Of a stretch of 64,000 nucleotides of DNA, positions 51,422-58,849 are shown in pieces. Below the pieces are notes generated by a model. It worked only from the letters and a program-made list of their open reading frames with translations. It did no database searches and was not told where the DNA came from. Made by a program: the position numbers and the translations under genes. The DNA comes from Hanleya hanleyi (lineage: Eukaryota; Mollusca; Polyplacophora; Lepidopleurida; Hanleyidae), in contig JAVTVY010025257.1 of assembly GCA_036873755.1 (NCBI GenBank), positions 45,441-109,440 of the forward strand, in the 5' to 3' direction. Numbering within the stretch: the stretch's first letter is position 1; every line of letters starts with the position of its first letter.

Positions 51422-51788
51422 CGGTAGCCGACGTTGTTATAATTGGCGTTTGGGTAGCCGTTGTATTTGCTGGAGGTCTGTTACTGTTTAACCAGGGGAG
51501 TTCTTCTTCATCAGTTACATCCTCATCTTCTTCTCCCATTGCCACCCTCCTGATCTCTTCGTCTTGTCCTTGACTTCGCTGTCTTATCAACCTCGCATCT
51601 TCTTCCATTGCTGCCCTCCTGAGCTCTTCCAGTTGTTCTTCACTTCGCCGTATCATCGTTTCGTCGGCAATAACCTGCTGAAAGCTTGTAATTATTGTCA
51701 CTCCATCGTTATGTTCTTCACTCGTAATCACCTCTCTATGTTCTCTAGGATCTCTAGGATCGGTGAATAGCCTTCGTCTTGTACCCAT
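51042..51788 (-). CDS. RING-finger protein 1 (IAP-type C-terminal RING)
   Basis: 248 residues. The N-terminal half is charged, with likely coiled-coil segments (about 35-85), then a Thr-rich run encoded by GTT/TGT repeats (about 115-140), a second coiled-coil stretch (about 150-175), and a C-terminal RING at about 181-240: CSVC…FPCGHLCLCEECW…CPVC. The PCGH-x3-C-x2-C core is like the RING of inhibitor-of-apoptosis proteins, but a loop of over 20 residues precedes the last Cys pair. Likely role: E3 ubiquitin ligase acting on host or viral targets (inference). It has no BIR domain. Its promoter and 3' end are homologous to those of RING gene 2. Confidence 0.8.
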
Positions 51789-51825
51789 GATTGTAGTTGT
51801 GAATAAATGGCAACATACTACGCGT

Positions 51826-51833
51826 TATTTATA
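51826..51833 (-). promoter_or_regulatory. TATA box of RING gene 1
   Basis: On the minus strand, TATAAATA is followed by ACGCGTAGTAT and an initiator-like TTATTCACA. The same order (TATAAATA, GCGCGCAGTAT, TCATTCACA) occurs before RING gene 2 at 52,556, so the two promoters are duplicates. Confidence 0.75.
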
Positions 51834-51844
51834 GTCTAGGCGGC

Positions 51845-51975
51845 TGGTGGTGGTGGATGGTGGGTTTAAGATGGCGGCCAATGGTGGTGGGTGGTGGGTT
51901 TAAGATGGCGGCGAGGTGGTGGTGGGTGGTGGGTTTAAGATGGCGGCCTGTGGGAGTGGGTCCAAGATGGTGGTA
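51845..51975 (+). repeat. Second AAGATGGCGGC array, between divergent RING genes
   Basis: Three 34-35-bp units with AGATGGCGGC at 51,869, 51,903 and 51,938, plus a decayed AAGATGGTGG near 51,964. They are the same unit as the array at 48,556-48,945. It lies 12 bp upstream of the RING 1 TATA box, so AAGATGGCGGC is in reverse orientation relative to that gene. Confidence 0.8.
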
Positions 51976-52555
51976 TTTGCTAAAAAATTTTGTGTTTTAT
52001 TTTCCCAACTTTAAAACGGGTCTCATTTTTTGCAATAAATGTGAGTTCACTGCAGCATGTTTATCGAAAAGAAAAAACTAGAAAATTTTCCCCATTTGAC
52101 ACCCATAGCTGTACTCACATTTTGCCTGCACACTGTATAGTGCTGTGTTACCGTAGCCCAAGGATAAAATTTCCTAGTTTTCTTTCCATAAACCCGCTAC
52201 AATTTTCAGGGTCACATTATAAGGCTGTGAGCAACATACTTGACGTATTTTTACCCAGGAAAATCGATTTATTTCCAGTGTACCGGGTTTTCTACACTAC
52301 CTAACCATAACGTTACGCGTCTAAAAATCGATAAAATCATTAAAATAGTGGCTTAGTCTACCGCTACCCTTCTAAATTTTTAAATGCTACACGATCAGTT
52401 GCTCCAGTTCAACTTGAAATAAAATTTATACGTGCACTCGCATTTATTGCAAAATCACACCGGTTTAAAATTGGAAAAGAAACACAAAAATATTTCTCCA
52501 GCGTAAGTGAGCACAAAAAAAATATTAAAATTACGCTCACGTCCGCGCGTTACAC
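51976..52555. other. Intergenic region between the divergent RING genes
   Basis: AT-rich and without a supported gene. It separates the RING 1 upstream array from the RING 2 core promoter and probably carries further control elements that I cannot identify. Confidence 0.4.
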
Positions 52556-52588
52556 TATAAATAGCGCGCAGTATTTACTGATTCATTC
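52556..52588 (+). promoter_or_regulatory. Core promoter of RING gene 2
   Basis: TATAAATA at 52,556-52,563, then TCATTC at 52,583-52,588, a 27-bp spacing. The initiator is only 7 bp before the ATG at 52,595, giving a very short leader. Confidence 0.78.
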
Positions 52589-52594
52589 ACAATT

Positions 52595-53661
52595 ATGCCA
52601 GTGTCTACTAGACGTGCAGAAGCTTTTCATTTTACCAGTGCAAATTCACCAGCCTATTACGTCGTATTTGACGAGCCTGAGTCCACAGTCATGGAGTCAT
52701 CCCTGGCTGAAATCATGGATATTGACATACCAGACTTGATGACAAATCATGATGATGAACTACAACTGCTCGGGGCCATCGATATGGTACATGACGAGCC
52801 ATGGATCGATGCTATTATAGGAGACTTATTTAAAGACGAACACCAACCACACGGCGGCCATAATCAAGACCCCCCAGGAGCCACACCGGATCTTAGTGAC
52901 CCCCAGGAGCCACACCGGATCTTAGTGACCCCCCAGCAGCGACACCGGATCTTACCACAGTCGAATACCAACGTTTTGACGACATGGACCGAGTGCTAGA
53001 AGATATGTTGAAACAACAACAACAAAGCCTCCAAGCTAAAGGAGAAGAAGGAGAAGAAGAAGGAGAACAAGAAGCAGGAGAAACGGAAGAAGAAGAAACA
53101 GAAGAAGAAGAAACAGAAGAAGAAGAAACAGAAACAGAAACAGAAGGACAAGAAGGAGAAGAAGGCGAAGGACAAGCAAAAGAGGAGAAGAGGAAAGACT
53201 TAAGAAAAGACAGAAAAACACAGTACCCGAAAAAGAAAGACTCAAGAAAAAACAGAAAAGACGCAAGAAAAAAAAGAAAAGACGCAAGAAGAAACAGAAA
53301 AGACGCAAGAAAAAACAGAAAAGACGCAAGAAAAAAGAGAATAAGAGAGAACACAAGAAAAATAAGCAAAAAAGAAAACGAAGACGTCATCCACTACGCT
53401 TGCGCAATAAGAACAACACTGGCATCCAACACAGAATGCCAAGCAGCATCCTATTTACGCTGCGTGGAATGCTGTAACCACTTCGCCAAATACGCCATTT
53501 TCCCCTGTGGGCATCAAGCCTTGTGTATAGCTTGTATACACCGACATGCCCGATTACCACAGTGTCCGGACGATTACAAACCCCAAGTGTGTGAATTCAT
53601 AGCCTTGATATGCCCGGTGTGTACTGTGAGAAGACAACGCCACCTGGCCCCAACGATGTAA
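52595..53661 (+). CDS. RING-finger protein 2, interrupted by a one-base shift
   Basis: Two frames overlap. The first (52,595-52,999) shares its leader with the CARD gene (HFTSANSP-YY). The second (to 53,661) has a long Glu-rich tract (about 53,038-53,170), a Lys/Arg/Asp-repeat tract, and a C-terminal RING from about 53,461: CVEC…FPCGHQALCIAC…CPVC. The change of frame falls in three tandem ~30-bp repeats, each starting with a C run: 6 C at 52,870, 5 C at 52,900, 6 C at 52,929. The middle one is a base short, which explains the break as a mutation or a homopolymer sequencing error. It is probably one gene; the E3-ligase role is inferred. Confidence 0.72.
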
Positions 53662-53679
53662 TGCCTTACATCTTCCAAA

Positions 53680-53695
53680 GGCTCTTTTTAGAGCC
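53680..53695 (+). terminator. Histone-type 3' stem-loop of RING gene 2
   Basis: GGCTCTTTTTAGAGCC matches the histone stem-loop consensus at all 16 positions. CCAAA is immediately upstream, ACCCC immediately downstream, then a GAAAGGGGAAA purine stretch at 53,709-53,719 in the U7-site position. It begins 18 nt after the stop at 53,661. About 75 bp from the stem onwards are homologous to the RING 1 3' end on the other strand. Confidence 0.88.
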
Positions 53696-53927
53696 ACCCC
53701 ATCTTTCCGAAAGGGGAAACTTCTAAACTCAAAAAGCACAAAATAAAAAAATAACACCAACTCCCGCACACATACCTAGGTAATAATAGGTAAATAACAC
53801 ATCAATTTCCAGGTTAAAAGTCCATTCCACTCTTTATAATATTACCCCAATGCATTCTGGGTCACGACAGAATGCCTTCATTTACACCAAATTCACCTAG
53901 TCTAAATTTGCCATGTTAAAAAAAAAC

Positions 53928-54280
53928 AAAAAAAAACCCCTAGTCCGTAGCCGTACACGTTATAGGTGCGCATCTCTCTCTATCCGTACCCGTATCAGTG
54001 TTTATGTTGGGAGTTACTTCCCCTTCATCACTGTACGTTTACTTTGATCGTAATAAAATTCGTATCGTATCGTAATGGGAGTTACTTTCCCTTGATCACT
54101 GTACGTTTACTTTGATCGTAATAAAATTCGTATCGTATCGTATCGTATCGTATCGTATCGTACCCGTTCTAGTTTTTTTTATATTCCACCCGCCCCCCTT
54201 GTCCGTGAAAGTCCGTTATGATTCGGGCTGTAATGTTATCTGCAATCATGCCGTTCATTTTGCGCCAAATGTTTGCATGG
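53928..54280. repeat. Left arm of an inverted repeat flanking the poly-Q gene
   Basis: CCTAGTCCGTAGCCGTACAC and, further on, GATTCGGGCTGTAATGTTATC are the reverse complements of sequence at about 56,095-56,165 and 56,020-56,050. The left arm is enlarged by a ~150-bp insertion with a duplicated GGGAGTTACTT…CGTATCGTAT block and a (CGTAT)n microsatellite (54,060-54,165). The arms enclose about 1.7 kb. Confidence 0.75.
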
Positions 54281-54334
54281 GTTAGCCCTAAAACACTGAG
54301 AAAAAAACCCCTGTGTGTTTCGAAGTAAGAGGTT

Positions 54335-54350
54335 GGCCCTGAAAAGGACC
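54335..54350 (-). terminator. Orphan histone-type stem-loop
   Basis: On the minus strand, GGTCCTTTTCAGGGCC fits the histone stem-loop consensus (one G-U pair), followed by AACC. It lies 129 nt beyond the functional-looking stem-loop of the poly-Q gene, with no separate upstream gene. It may be a backup site or a relic of a lost gene copy. Confidence 0.6.
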
Positions 54351-54478
54351 GTTAATGGGACAGGGATTGTTTTTTGGTGTTGCAGTTTGCTAATACTATA
54401 GAATAAAGAGGGAATGATGTAGGACCTGTGATTTGAATTTGTGCCAAGTTAGAAGTTCTCTTTCGACAGCAATGGGTT

Positions 54479-54494
54479 GGCCCTGAAAAGGGCC
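54479..54494 (-). terminator. Histone-type 3' stem-loop of the poly-Pro/poly-Gln gene
   Basis: On the minus strand, GGCCCTTTTCAGGGCC matches the consensus fully. It is preceded by CCAAC, followed by AACCCA, and then by a TCGAAAGAGAACTTC U7-site-like stretch that resembles the RING 1 downstream element. It begins 49 nt after the stop at 54,544. Confidence 0.85.
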
Positions 54495-54543
54495 GTTGGA
54501 GTCAATTTGTTGACCCTGTTTTCTTCAGGGGGAGTTTTCCTGT

Positions 54544-55062
54544 CTACTCCATTTCACTCACTGAGAAATATCTGTATGGCTCCAGCCGGTACCAATGTTG
54601 ATGCTGTTCATCGTCGACATGAATGGGAAGGTCTTCCACGAAATTGGCGGGTGGTATGGCACTAATGTCGACGAATTCCGGCTGGACTGGGGGTTCTTGT
54701 TGTTGTTGTTGTTGCTGTTGTTGTTGTTGTTGCTGTTGTTGTTGTTGTTGCTGTTGTTGTTGTTGGTGTGGAGGAGGAGGAGGAGGAGGGGGAGGGTGCA
54801 TTTCCTCCATGGTTCTTTGTAGCAACACCAACCAGCCCTCTTCGCTGATTGTTCTTGACGTGTTGATCAGCTCCCGAAGATTCTCGGCTGTCCTCCCCGA
54901 TAGGTCGTTGTTCTCTATCTTCCGACACCACGCTGTAAATTCTTTAAACCAGAAATCTTTTATGGCAGTTATCATGGCCTTCCTCTGACGCCGGGTGATC
55001 TCCTGTCGTATTTGTACCATTCTCCCGGAGGCCTTAGTGGTGGACATCTTGACCACACGCAT
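54544..55062 (-). CDS. Poly-Pro/poly-Gln protein of unknown function
   Basis: 172 residues from the ATG at 55,062; the ATG at 55,047 is an alternative. An alpha-helical basic N-terminal domain (about residues 1-90, with WFKEFTAWCRKI and SEEGWLVLLQRTMEEM segments) is followed by nine Pro, then about 23 Gln encoded by CAA/CAG, and an acidic aromatic tail (EDLPIHVDDE…HWYRLEPY). No family is recognised; the helical domain has the size of a death-fold domain but I see no diagnostic motif. A minus-strand TATAAAG lies at 55,150-55,156, and a histone-type stem-loop follows the stop. Confidence 0.65.
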   Translation of the reverse strand: MRVVKMSTTKASGRMVQIRQEITRRQRKAMITAIKDFWFKEFTAWCRKIENNDLSGRTAENLRELINTSRTISEEGWLVLLQRTMEEMHPPPPPPPPPHQQQQQQQQQQQQQQQQQQQQQQQEPPVQPEFVDISAIPPANFVEDLPIHVDDEQHQHWYRLEPYRYFSVSEME

Positions 55063-55149
55063 GTTGTTTTCTTCTTTTTCTGTAATATCGCTCTATGTGT
55101 TGTCACGTCGGTGAAAGGTTTTGGAATGCCCGCACCATGCTCCCGCTGG

Positions 55150-55156
55150 CTTTATA
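55150..55156 (-). promoter_or_regulatory. TATA box of the poly-Pro/poly-Gln gene
   Basis: TATAAAG on the minus strand lies 88 bp upstream of the ATG at 55,062. An ATTCC segment about 25 bp downstream could be the initiator, but it is weaker than those of the RING genes. Confidence 0.5.
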
Positions 55157-55532
55157 CTCACATACAGGTCATTTTCATTGGCTGTTTCAACCTCGCTCAT
55201 ACTGGCTTCATTGGTTCTTTTTTAGGGCTAGCAGATTGGCTCTTTTATAGCCATTTCATTGGCTCTTTTATAGACATCTCATTGGTCAATAGTGGACTCG
55301 ACCACCCTTCCTTAATTTACAATCCCGTGATTTTGCACGAAATTCGTCGAGTGGAAAATTTCCATGTTAAACGAATGCGCGTATTAATAACATGAGAGTC
55401 GATGTACACGTGGCTGATGAATGTCTATGCCCACGTGCGACCACCCTTCCTGGGTTAATTCTCAATCCTCTGATTTTGCACCAAATTTGTCAATGTTAAA
55501 TGATTGCGTGTATTGAGATAACATTGGAGGTT

Positions 55533-55548
55533 GGCCCTGAAAAGGATC
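55533..55548 (-). terminator. Degenerate orphan histone-type stem-loop
   Basis: On the minus strand, GATCCTTTTCAGGGCC differs from the consensus at its second base, so one stem pair is lost. It is flanked downstream by AACCTCC. It belongs to the ~256-bp repeats. Confidence 0.5.
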
Positions 55549-55788
55549 CCTGGCGCTATTCCTGGGTGACGTCACAATCTCTTCATTTTACACGAAAATT
55601 CGCACTAGCAAATTCCTATGTTAAATCATTGCGGCTATTTATAAACATGAGAATGGATGCTGATAGGTGTCTACACCCAGGTCCGCGCGACCACCCTTCC
55701 TGGGTTAATTTACAATCCGCTGATTTTGCACCAAATTCACAATTCCTACGTTAAATGATTGCGTGTATTGAGATAACATTGTGGGGTT

Positions 55789-55804
55789 GGCCCTGAAAAG
55801 GACC
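55789..55804 (-). terminator. Orphan histone-type stem-loop in the 256-bp repeat
   Basis: On the minus strand, GGTCCTTTTCAGGGCC followed by AACCCCAC fits the consensus. No minus-strand gene ends just upstream of it (higher coordinates are plus-strand PC4-like genes). Confidence 0.55.
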
Positions 55805-56019
55805 AACACCCCTGGCGCCATTCCTGGGTGTCGTCAGAATCCCTTCATTTTTACACGAAAATTCACCTAGTGCAAATTCCTATGTTAAATGATTGCGGCT
55901 ATTTATAAACATGAGAATGGATGCTGATTGGTGTCTACACCCAGGTCCGCGCGACCACCCTTCCTGGGTTAGTTTACAATCCGTCTATTTTGCGCGAAAA
56001 TTCACAATTCCCAGGTTAA

Positions 56020-56320
56020 ATGATTGCAGATAACATTACAGCCCGAATCATCACGGACTTTCACGAAGCCGCAGGGTGGAATAAAAAACTATAACGGTGC
56101 TGGGGTACGGATAGAGAGAGAGAGGTGCGCACCTATAACGTGTACGGCTACGGACTAGGGGTTTTTTACTCACGAGTCATTACGGACTTTCACGAAGCAG
56201 GAGGGTGGAATAAAAACTAGAACGGTTACGGGTACGGATAGAGAGAGGTGCGCACCTATAACGTGTACGGTTACGGACTAGAGTTTTTTTTACGGATGAG
56301 TCATCACGGACTTTCACGAA
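56020..56320. repeat. Right arm of the inverted repeat, itself duplicated
   Basis: The unit ACGGACTTTCACGAAG…GTACGGATAGAGAGAG…GGTGCGCACCTATAACGTG…ACTAG occurs at about 56,050-56,165, again at about 56,185-56,285, and begins a third time near 56,305. It is the reverse complement of 53,928-54,280. The second copy runs into the promoter of the PC4-like gene at 56,377. GGTGCGCACC is a perfect 10-bp palindrome. Confidence 0.75.
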
Positions 56321-56334
56321 GGGGTAAGAATCGA

Positions 56335-56370
56335 TATATACACATTTGCCTGGTCGGTGTTTTGTCATTC
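56335..56370 (+). promoter_or_regulatory. Core promoter of PC4-like gene A
   Basis: TATATA at 56,335-56,340, and TCATTC (in TCATTCACC) at 56,365-56,370, 30 bp apart. The ATG follows at 56,377. Confidence 0.7.
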
Positions 56371-56376
56371 ACCACT

Positions 56377-57072
56377 ATGGCAGCGCACGGAGCGGAGCTT
56401 GCCTTCTTCCAACTCACGCCTGACGTCATCCTCATCGTCTATGACCATGAACTGCAGCTCATCGAAGAACATCCCCGAGAGGTGAAGCTATGTTTAAGCC
56501 TAGCAGGATGGACTCTATTGACACGGTTGTTACAGGGAAAAGAGCCCGAAGTCGATTTCATGCACGTGGGAGTCGGTGTCTACCTACGAAGTGGTAGAGA
56601 TGATTCTTTTTTTCCCCGGTTAGAACAGTGTGGTGGTGCCTCTATCCTACTCCGTCCGGCATTATGGCAGGCGCTGAAAGCTATTATCACCGACGTCCAC
56701 GACGTACTTCACCCCCAGGCGCACTCTGTAGCTACGCGCACTCTTACACCGGACTGCACCCTATTGTTGTATCGCCATCGCGTGGAGCTCATCGATGACG
56801 ATAGTAGGTGTTGGTGTACGTCTGAACCAGCGCGTGTCTCTTTATCCCCGGAAGGCTGGATTACCTTGAAACGCGTGTTATGCGGTAACCTCGACGGTGA
56901 TAGCATTCACCTGTGTGACGACGTCTACATTTTCCGCGGTCCCTATTTTGCTCGACTCCTCTGTCTCAAGCGAGGTGGTTTTACTCTGGACCCCGATCTA
57001 TGGACGGCTTTGCAACAAGTAGTCCCCATGGTCGATGAAGTACTCTCTCCACAGGATCCCCTCACAGAATAG
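56377..57072 (+). CDS. Two-unit PC4-like repeat protein A
   Basis: The ATG at 56,377 is chosen because the promoter lies between it and the upstream in-frame GTG codons. The protein (231 aa) has two ~105-residue units. Each runs from LTPD-x2-L-x2-Y-x-H-x3-LI through L-x-GW-x-L-x-R-(V/L)L to a VY-x-R/RGP-x-F-R/A-RL segment and ends in a P-x-LW-x-AL-x4-(P/T)-V-x-(D/E)VL helix (FTLDPDLWTALQQVVPMVDE in unit 2). The last block resembles the W-x2-L helix of PC4/p15 coactivators, and the same fold is suggested in the CARD-PC4 protein. A role in DNA binding, replication or transcription is inferred from this weak similarity. Confidence 0.7.
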   Translation: MAAHGAELAFFQLTPDVILIVYDHELQLIEEHPREVKLCLSLAGWTLLTRLLQGKEPEVDFMHVGVGVYLRSGRDDSFFPRLEQCGGASILLRPALWQALKAIITDVHDVLHPQAHSVATRTLTPDCTLLLYRHRVELIDDDSRCWCTSEPARVSLSPEGWITLKRVLCGNLDGDSIHLCDDVYIFRGPYFARLLCLKRGGFTLDPDLWTALQQVVPMVDEVLSPQDPLTE

Positions 57073-57102
57073 TACGACTCATGTCTGTACCCCACCTGAC
57101 AC

Positions 57103-57138
57103 TATAAATACCAGGGTGAGACAGAGTGTGTGTCATTC
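57103..57138 (+). promoter_or_regulatory. Core promoter of PC4-like gene B
   Basis: TATAAATA at 57,103-57,110, and TCATTC (again TCATTCACC) at 57,133-57,138, exactly 30 bp apart. The ATG is at 57,162. Confidence 0.78.
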
Positions 57139-57161
57139 ACCGTTCGACATTTGGAGCAAGC

Positions 57162-57713
57162 ATGTCACCCGACCTACGAGCCATCCTGCCCCTTACATCC
57201 CAGGTGGGGTTACACGTCTATGAAGATAAAGTCACCCTGGTGGAAGACCGTGGAGATATTTGCTGGGCGCCCGCTGAGACCATATCGAATACGGTGACGC
57301 TACAGCGTGACGGCTGGACCAAATTTAAACGCGTGTTGAGCGACGAGCTTGATGGACACCTCATCCACATAGACAATGCCATCTACGTATACCGTGGGCC
57401 TTTCTTCGCACGCCTGGGCCGCTACCAAGACCCTACGCGAAGCTTCACCCTAGACCCCCATCTGTGGTCAGCCTTGGAGAAAGTAGTGCCTATTGTGGAC
57501 CAGCTGTTTACACCGGACGAGCGATCATCAGACCAGTTGGCGTGGGCTCGTGCTATGGAGGACGCGCTGGCTGAACCCCATGAACAACTACATGAACCCG
57601 ATACAGCCGGGGAACAGGAAAGTACTATATCTATAGGGTGCACAGAGGCTAGAGTGTCAGTGTCACCTGATGAAGCGAACACACCGGACGGGGACCCAGA
57701 GGCACCCCGATGA
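57162..57713 (+). CDS. Single-unit PC4-like repeat protein B
   Basis: 183 residues. Residues 1-115 form one unit homologous to the two in protein A (DGWTKFKRVL, YVYRGPFFARL, FTLDPHLWSALEKVVPIVDQ). The rest is an acidic, Pro/Glu/Ser-rich tail. The gene is a tandem duplicate of its neighbour. Its stop codon overlaps the integrase start (ATGA at 57,710-57,713), so the two are probably co-transcribed. The DNA-binding role is inferred. Confidence 0.7.
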   Translation: MSPDLRAILPLTSQVGLHVYEDKVTLVEDRGDICWAPAETISNTVTLQRDGWTKFKRVLSDELDGHLIHIDNAIYVYRGPFFARLGRYQDPTRSFTLDPHLWSALEKVVPIVDQLFTPDERSSDQLAWARAMEDALAEPHEQLHEPDTAGEQESTISIGCTEARVSVSPDEANTPDGDPEAPR

Positions 57714-58805
57714 GGGGTAGGAAGACCGTGATGAGGGGGTCCCGAAAGGGGAAAAAGGGGTCAGCATCTACAGTGAACAAGGTGTTAACCGATTTGTATT
57801 ACAACCCTACCAGTCCAGCCGCGTATAGCGCTGTGGGAGCGCTCGCTCGAGCTGCCCATTCCCAAGGCATCAGTCGAACTGAAGTTCGAGACTGGTTAAA
57901 AACCCAAGACACTTATAGTTTACATCGAGCAGCCCGACGACATTTTCGCCGTAACCGAGTCATCGTAGGAGGCATAGACTGATTTAGTGGATACGAGTCG
58001 ATTTGCACCTCACAATGATGGACATCGGTACATGTTGACCTGTATCGATATTTTATCCAAGTATGCATGGGTACTACCCATTCGCACCAAAACAGGAGAG
58101 AATCTAGTACGGGCGTTCCAGCAGATTTTCAAGACGGGGCGCAAACCCCTCTATTTGCAAACGGATGAAGGTACAGAATTTCTCAACCGACCCTTTCAGA
58201 AGGTATTTTTCTTCCATACGCACAACGAGACCAAAGCCTCTGTGGTGGAACGATTCAATCGGACCTTCAAAGGACGAATGTACAAGTATTTTACCGCCCA
58301 AAACACCCGACGGTACATCGATGTACTACCTCAACTGGTTCAAGGGTACAATCGAGCCTATCATCGCAGTATCCAGCGAGCTCCCCTCGATGTGACAGAA
58401 CGCAACGAACATCAAGTGCGTGGTACGCTGTACTCACCCAGTCCACCACCACTCACGTCACCCCGTTACAAACGCGGAGATGTGGTACGGATCAGTAAAC
58501 TGAAAGGACAATTTGAGAAAAGTTACTTGCCCAACTGGAGTGACGAGCACTTTGTCATCGTTCGCCATAAACCTCGACAGCCACACGTCTATCAACTGGA
58601 AGATCTACAAGGAGAAACACTGCAAGGCACGTTTTACGTGGCAGAATTACAACCCATAGTGAAAACACCGAAAGACTACTACACGGTGGAAAAGATTTTG
58701 AAAACGGAACGTCGACGTGGCATCCCCTATCATTTCGTCAAATGGCAAGGTTGGCCCCGTTCGTTTAATTCCTGGGTGTCAGGCCGTGACATGAAACGCC
58801 TATAA
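57710..58805 (+). CDS. Polinton-type DDE integrase with chromodomain (one-base frameshift)
   Basis: Retroviral-type integrase that inserts the viral DNA into the host genome. The N-terminal part (57,710-57,982) has the family's helical region ending LHRAARRHFRRNRV. The catalytic core continues in another frame from about 57,981: DLVDTSRF (first Asp), LQTDEGTEF (second Asp) and ASVVERFNRTFKGR (Glu). An SH3-like region and a C-terminal chromodomain follow (TVEKILK…FVKWQGWPRSFNSWV). The shift lies near 57,978-57,981, between GGID and DLVD, so the copy cannot make the full protein by ordinary translation. Its stop overlaps the next gene's TATA box. Confidence 0.92.
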
Positions 58806-58837
58806 ATTCTAACCCCTATCACCGCCATCCTTCAGTG
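58801..58837 (+). promoter_or_regulatory. Promoter of the structural gene cluster
   Basis: TATAAATT at 58,801-58,808 overlaps the integrase stop codon. The initiator TCAGTG is at 58,832-58,837. The TCAGT form is the arthropod-like initiator consensus and differs from TCATTC before the left-half genes. Confidence 0.72.
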
Positions 58838-58849
58838 TAGGGTTGTACC

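Larger units (their letters stand above)
55310..56030. repeat. ~256-bp tandem repeats carrying orphan stem-loops
   Basis: Units repeat CGACCACCCTTCCTGGGTTA, GATTTTGCACCAAATT, TTAAATGATTGCGTGTATTG, a TTGGCCCTGAAAAGGA segment, and CTATTTATAAACATGAGAAT. Stem-loops at 55,533 and 55,789 are 256 bp apart. Two full units and partial ones on both sides (from about 55,310; a decayed one near 53,860) are visible. Each unit has a TATA-like TATTTATAAAC. No gene frame is conserved, so these look like duplicated regulatory or 3'-end cassettes. Confidence 0.7.

Noticed and set aside
52893..53442. Phe/Leu/Ser-rich minus-strand frames that look like membrane proteins
   Set aside because: They are the antisense of the Glu/Lys/Arg-rich tract of RING gene 2.
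51042..53661. Assignment of the RING proteins as true inhibitor-of-apoptosis proteins
   Set aside because: Neither has a BIR domain. Only the C-terminal RING is IAP-like, so the annotation stays at RING-finger protein.
54595..54988. Poly-Leu and poly-Cys frames on the plus strand opposite the poly-Gln gene
   Set aside because: They are shadows of the CAA/CAG run. The minus-strand frame has a TATA box, a non-repetitive domain and a 3' processing signal.
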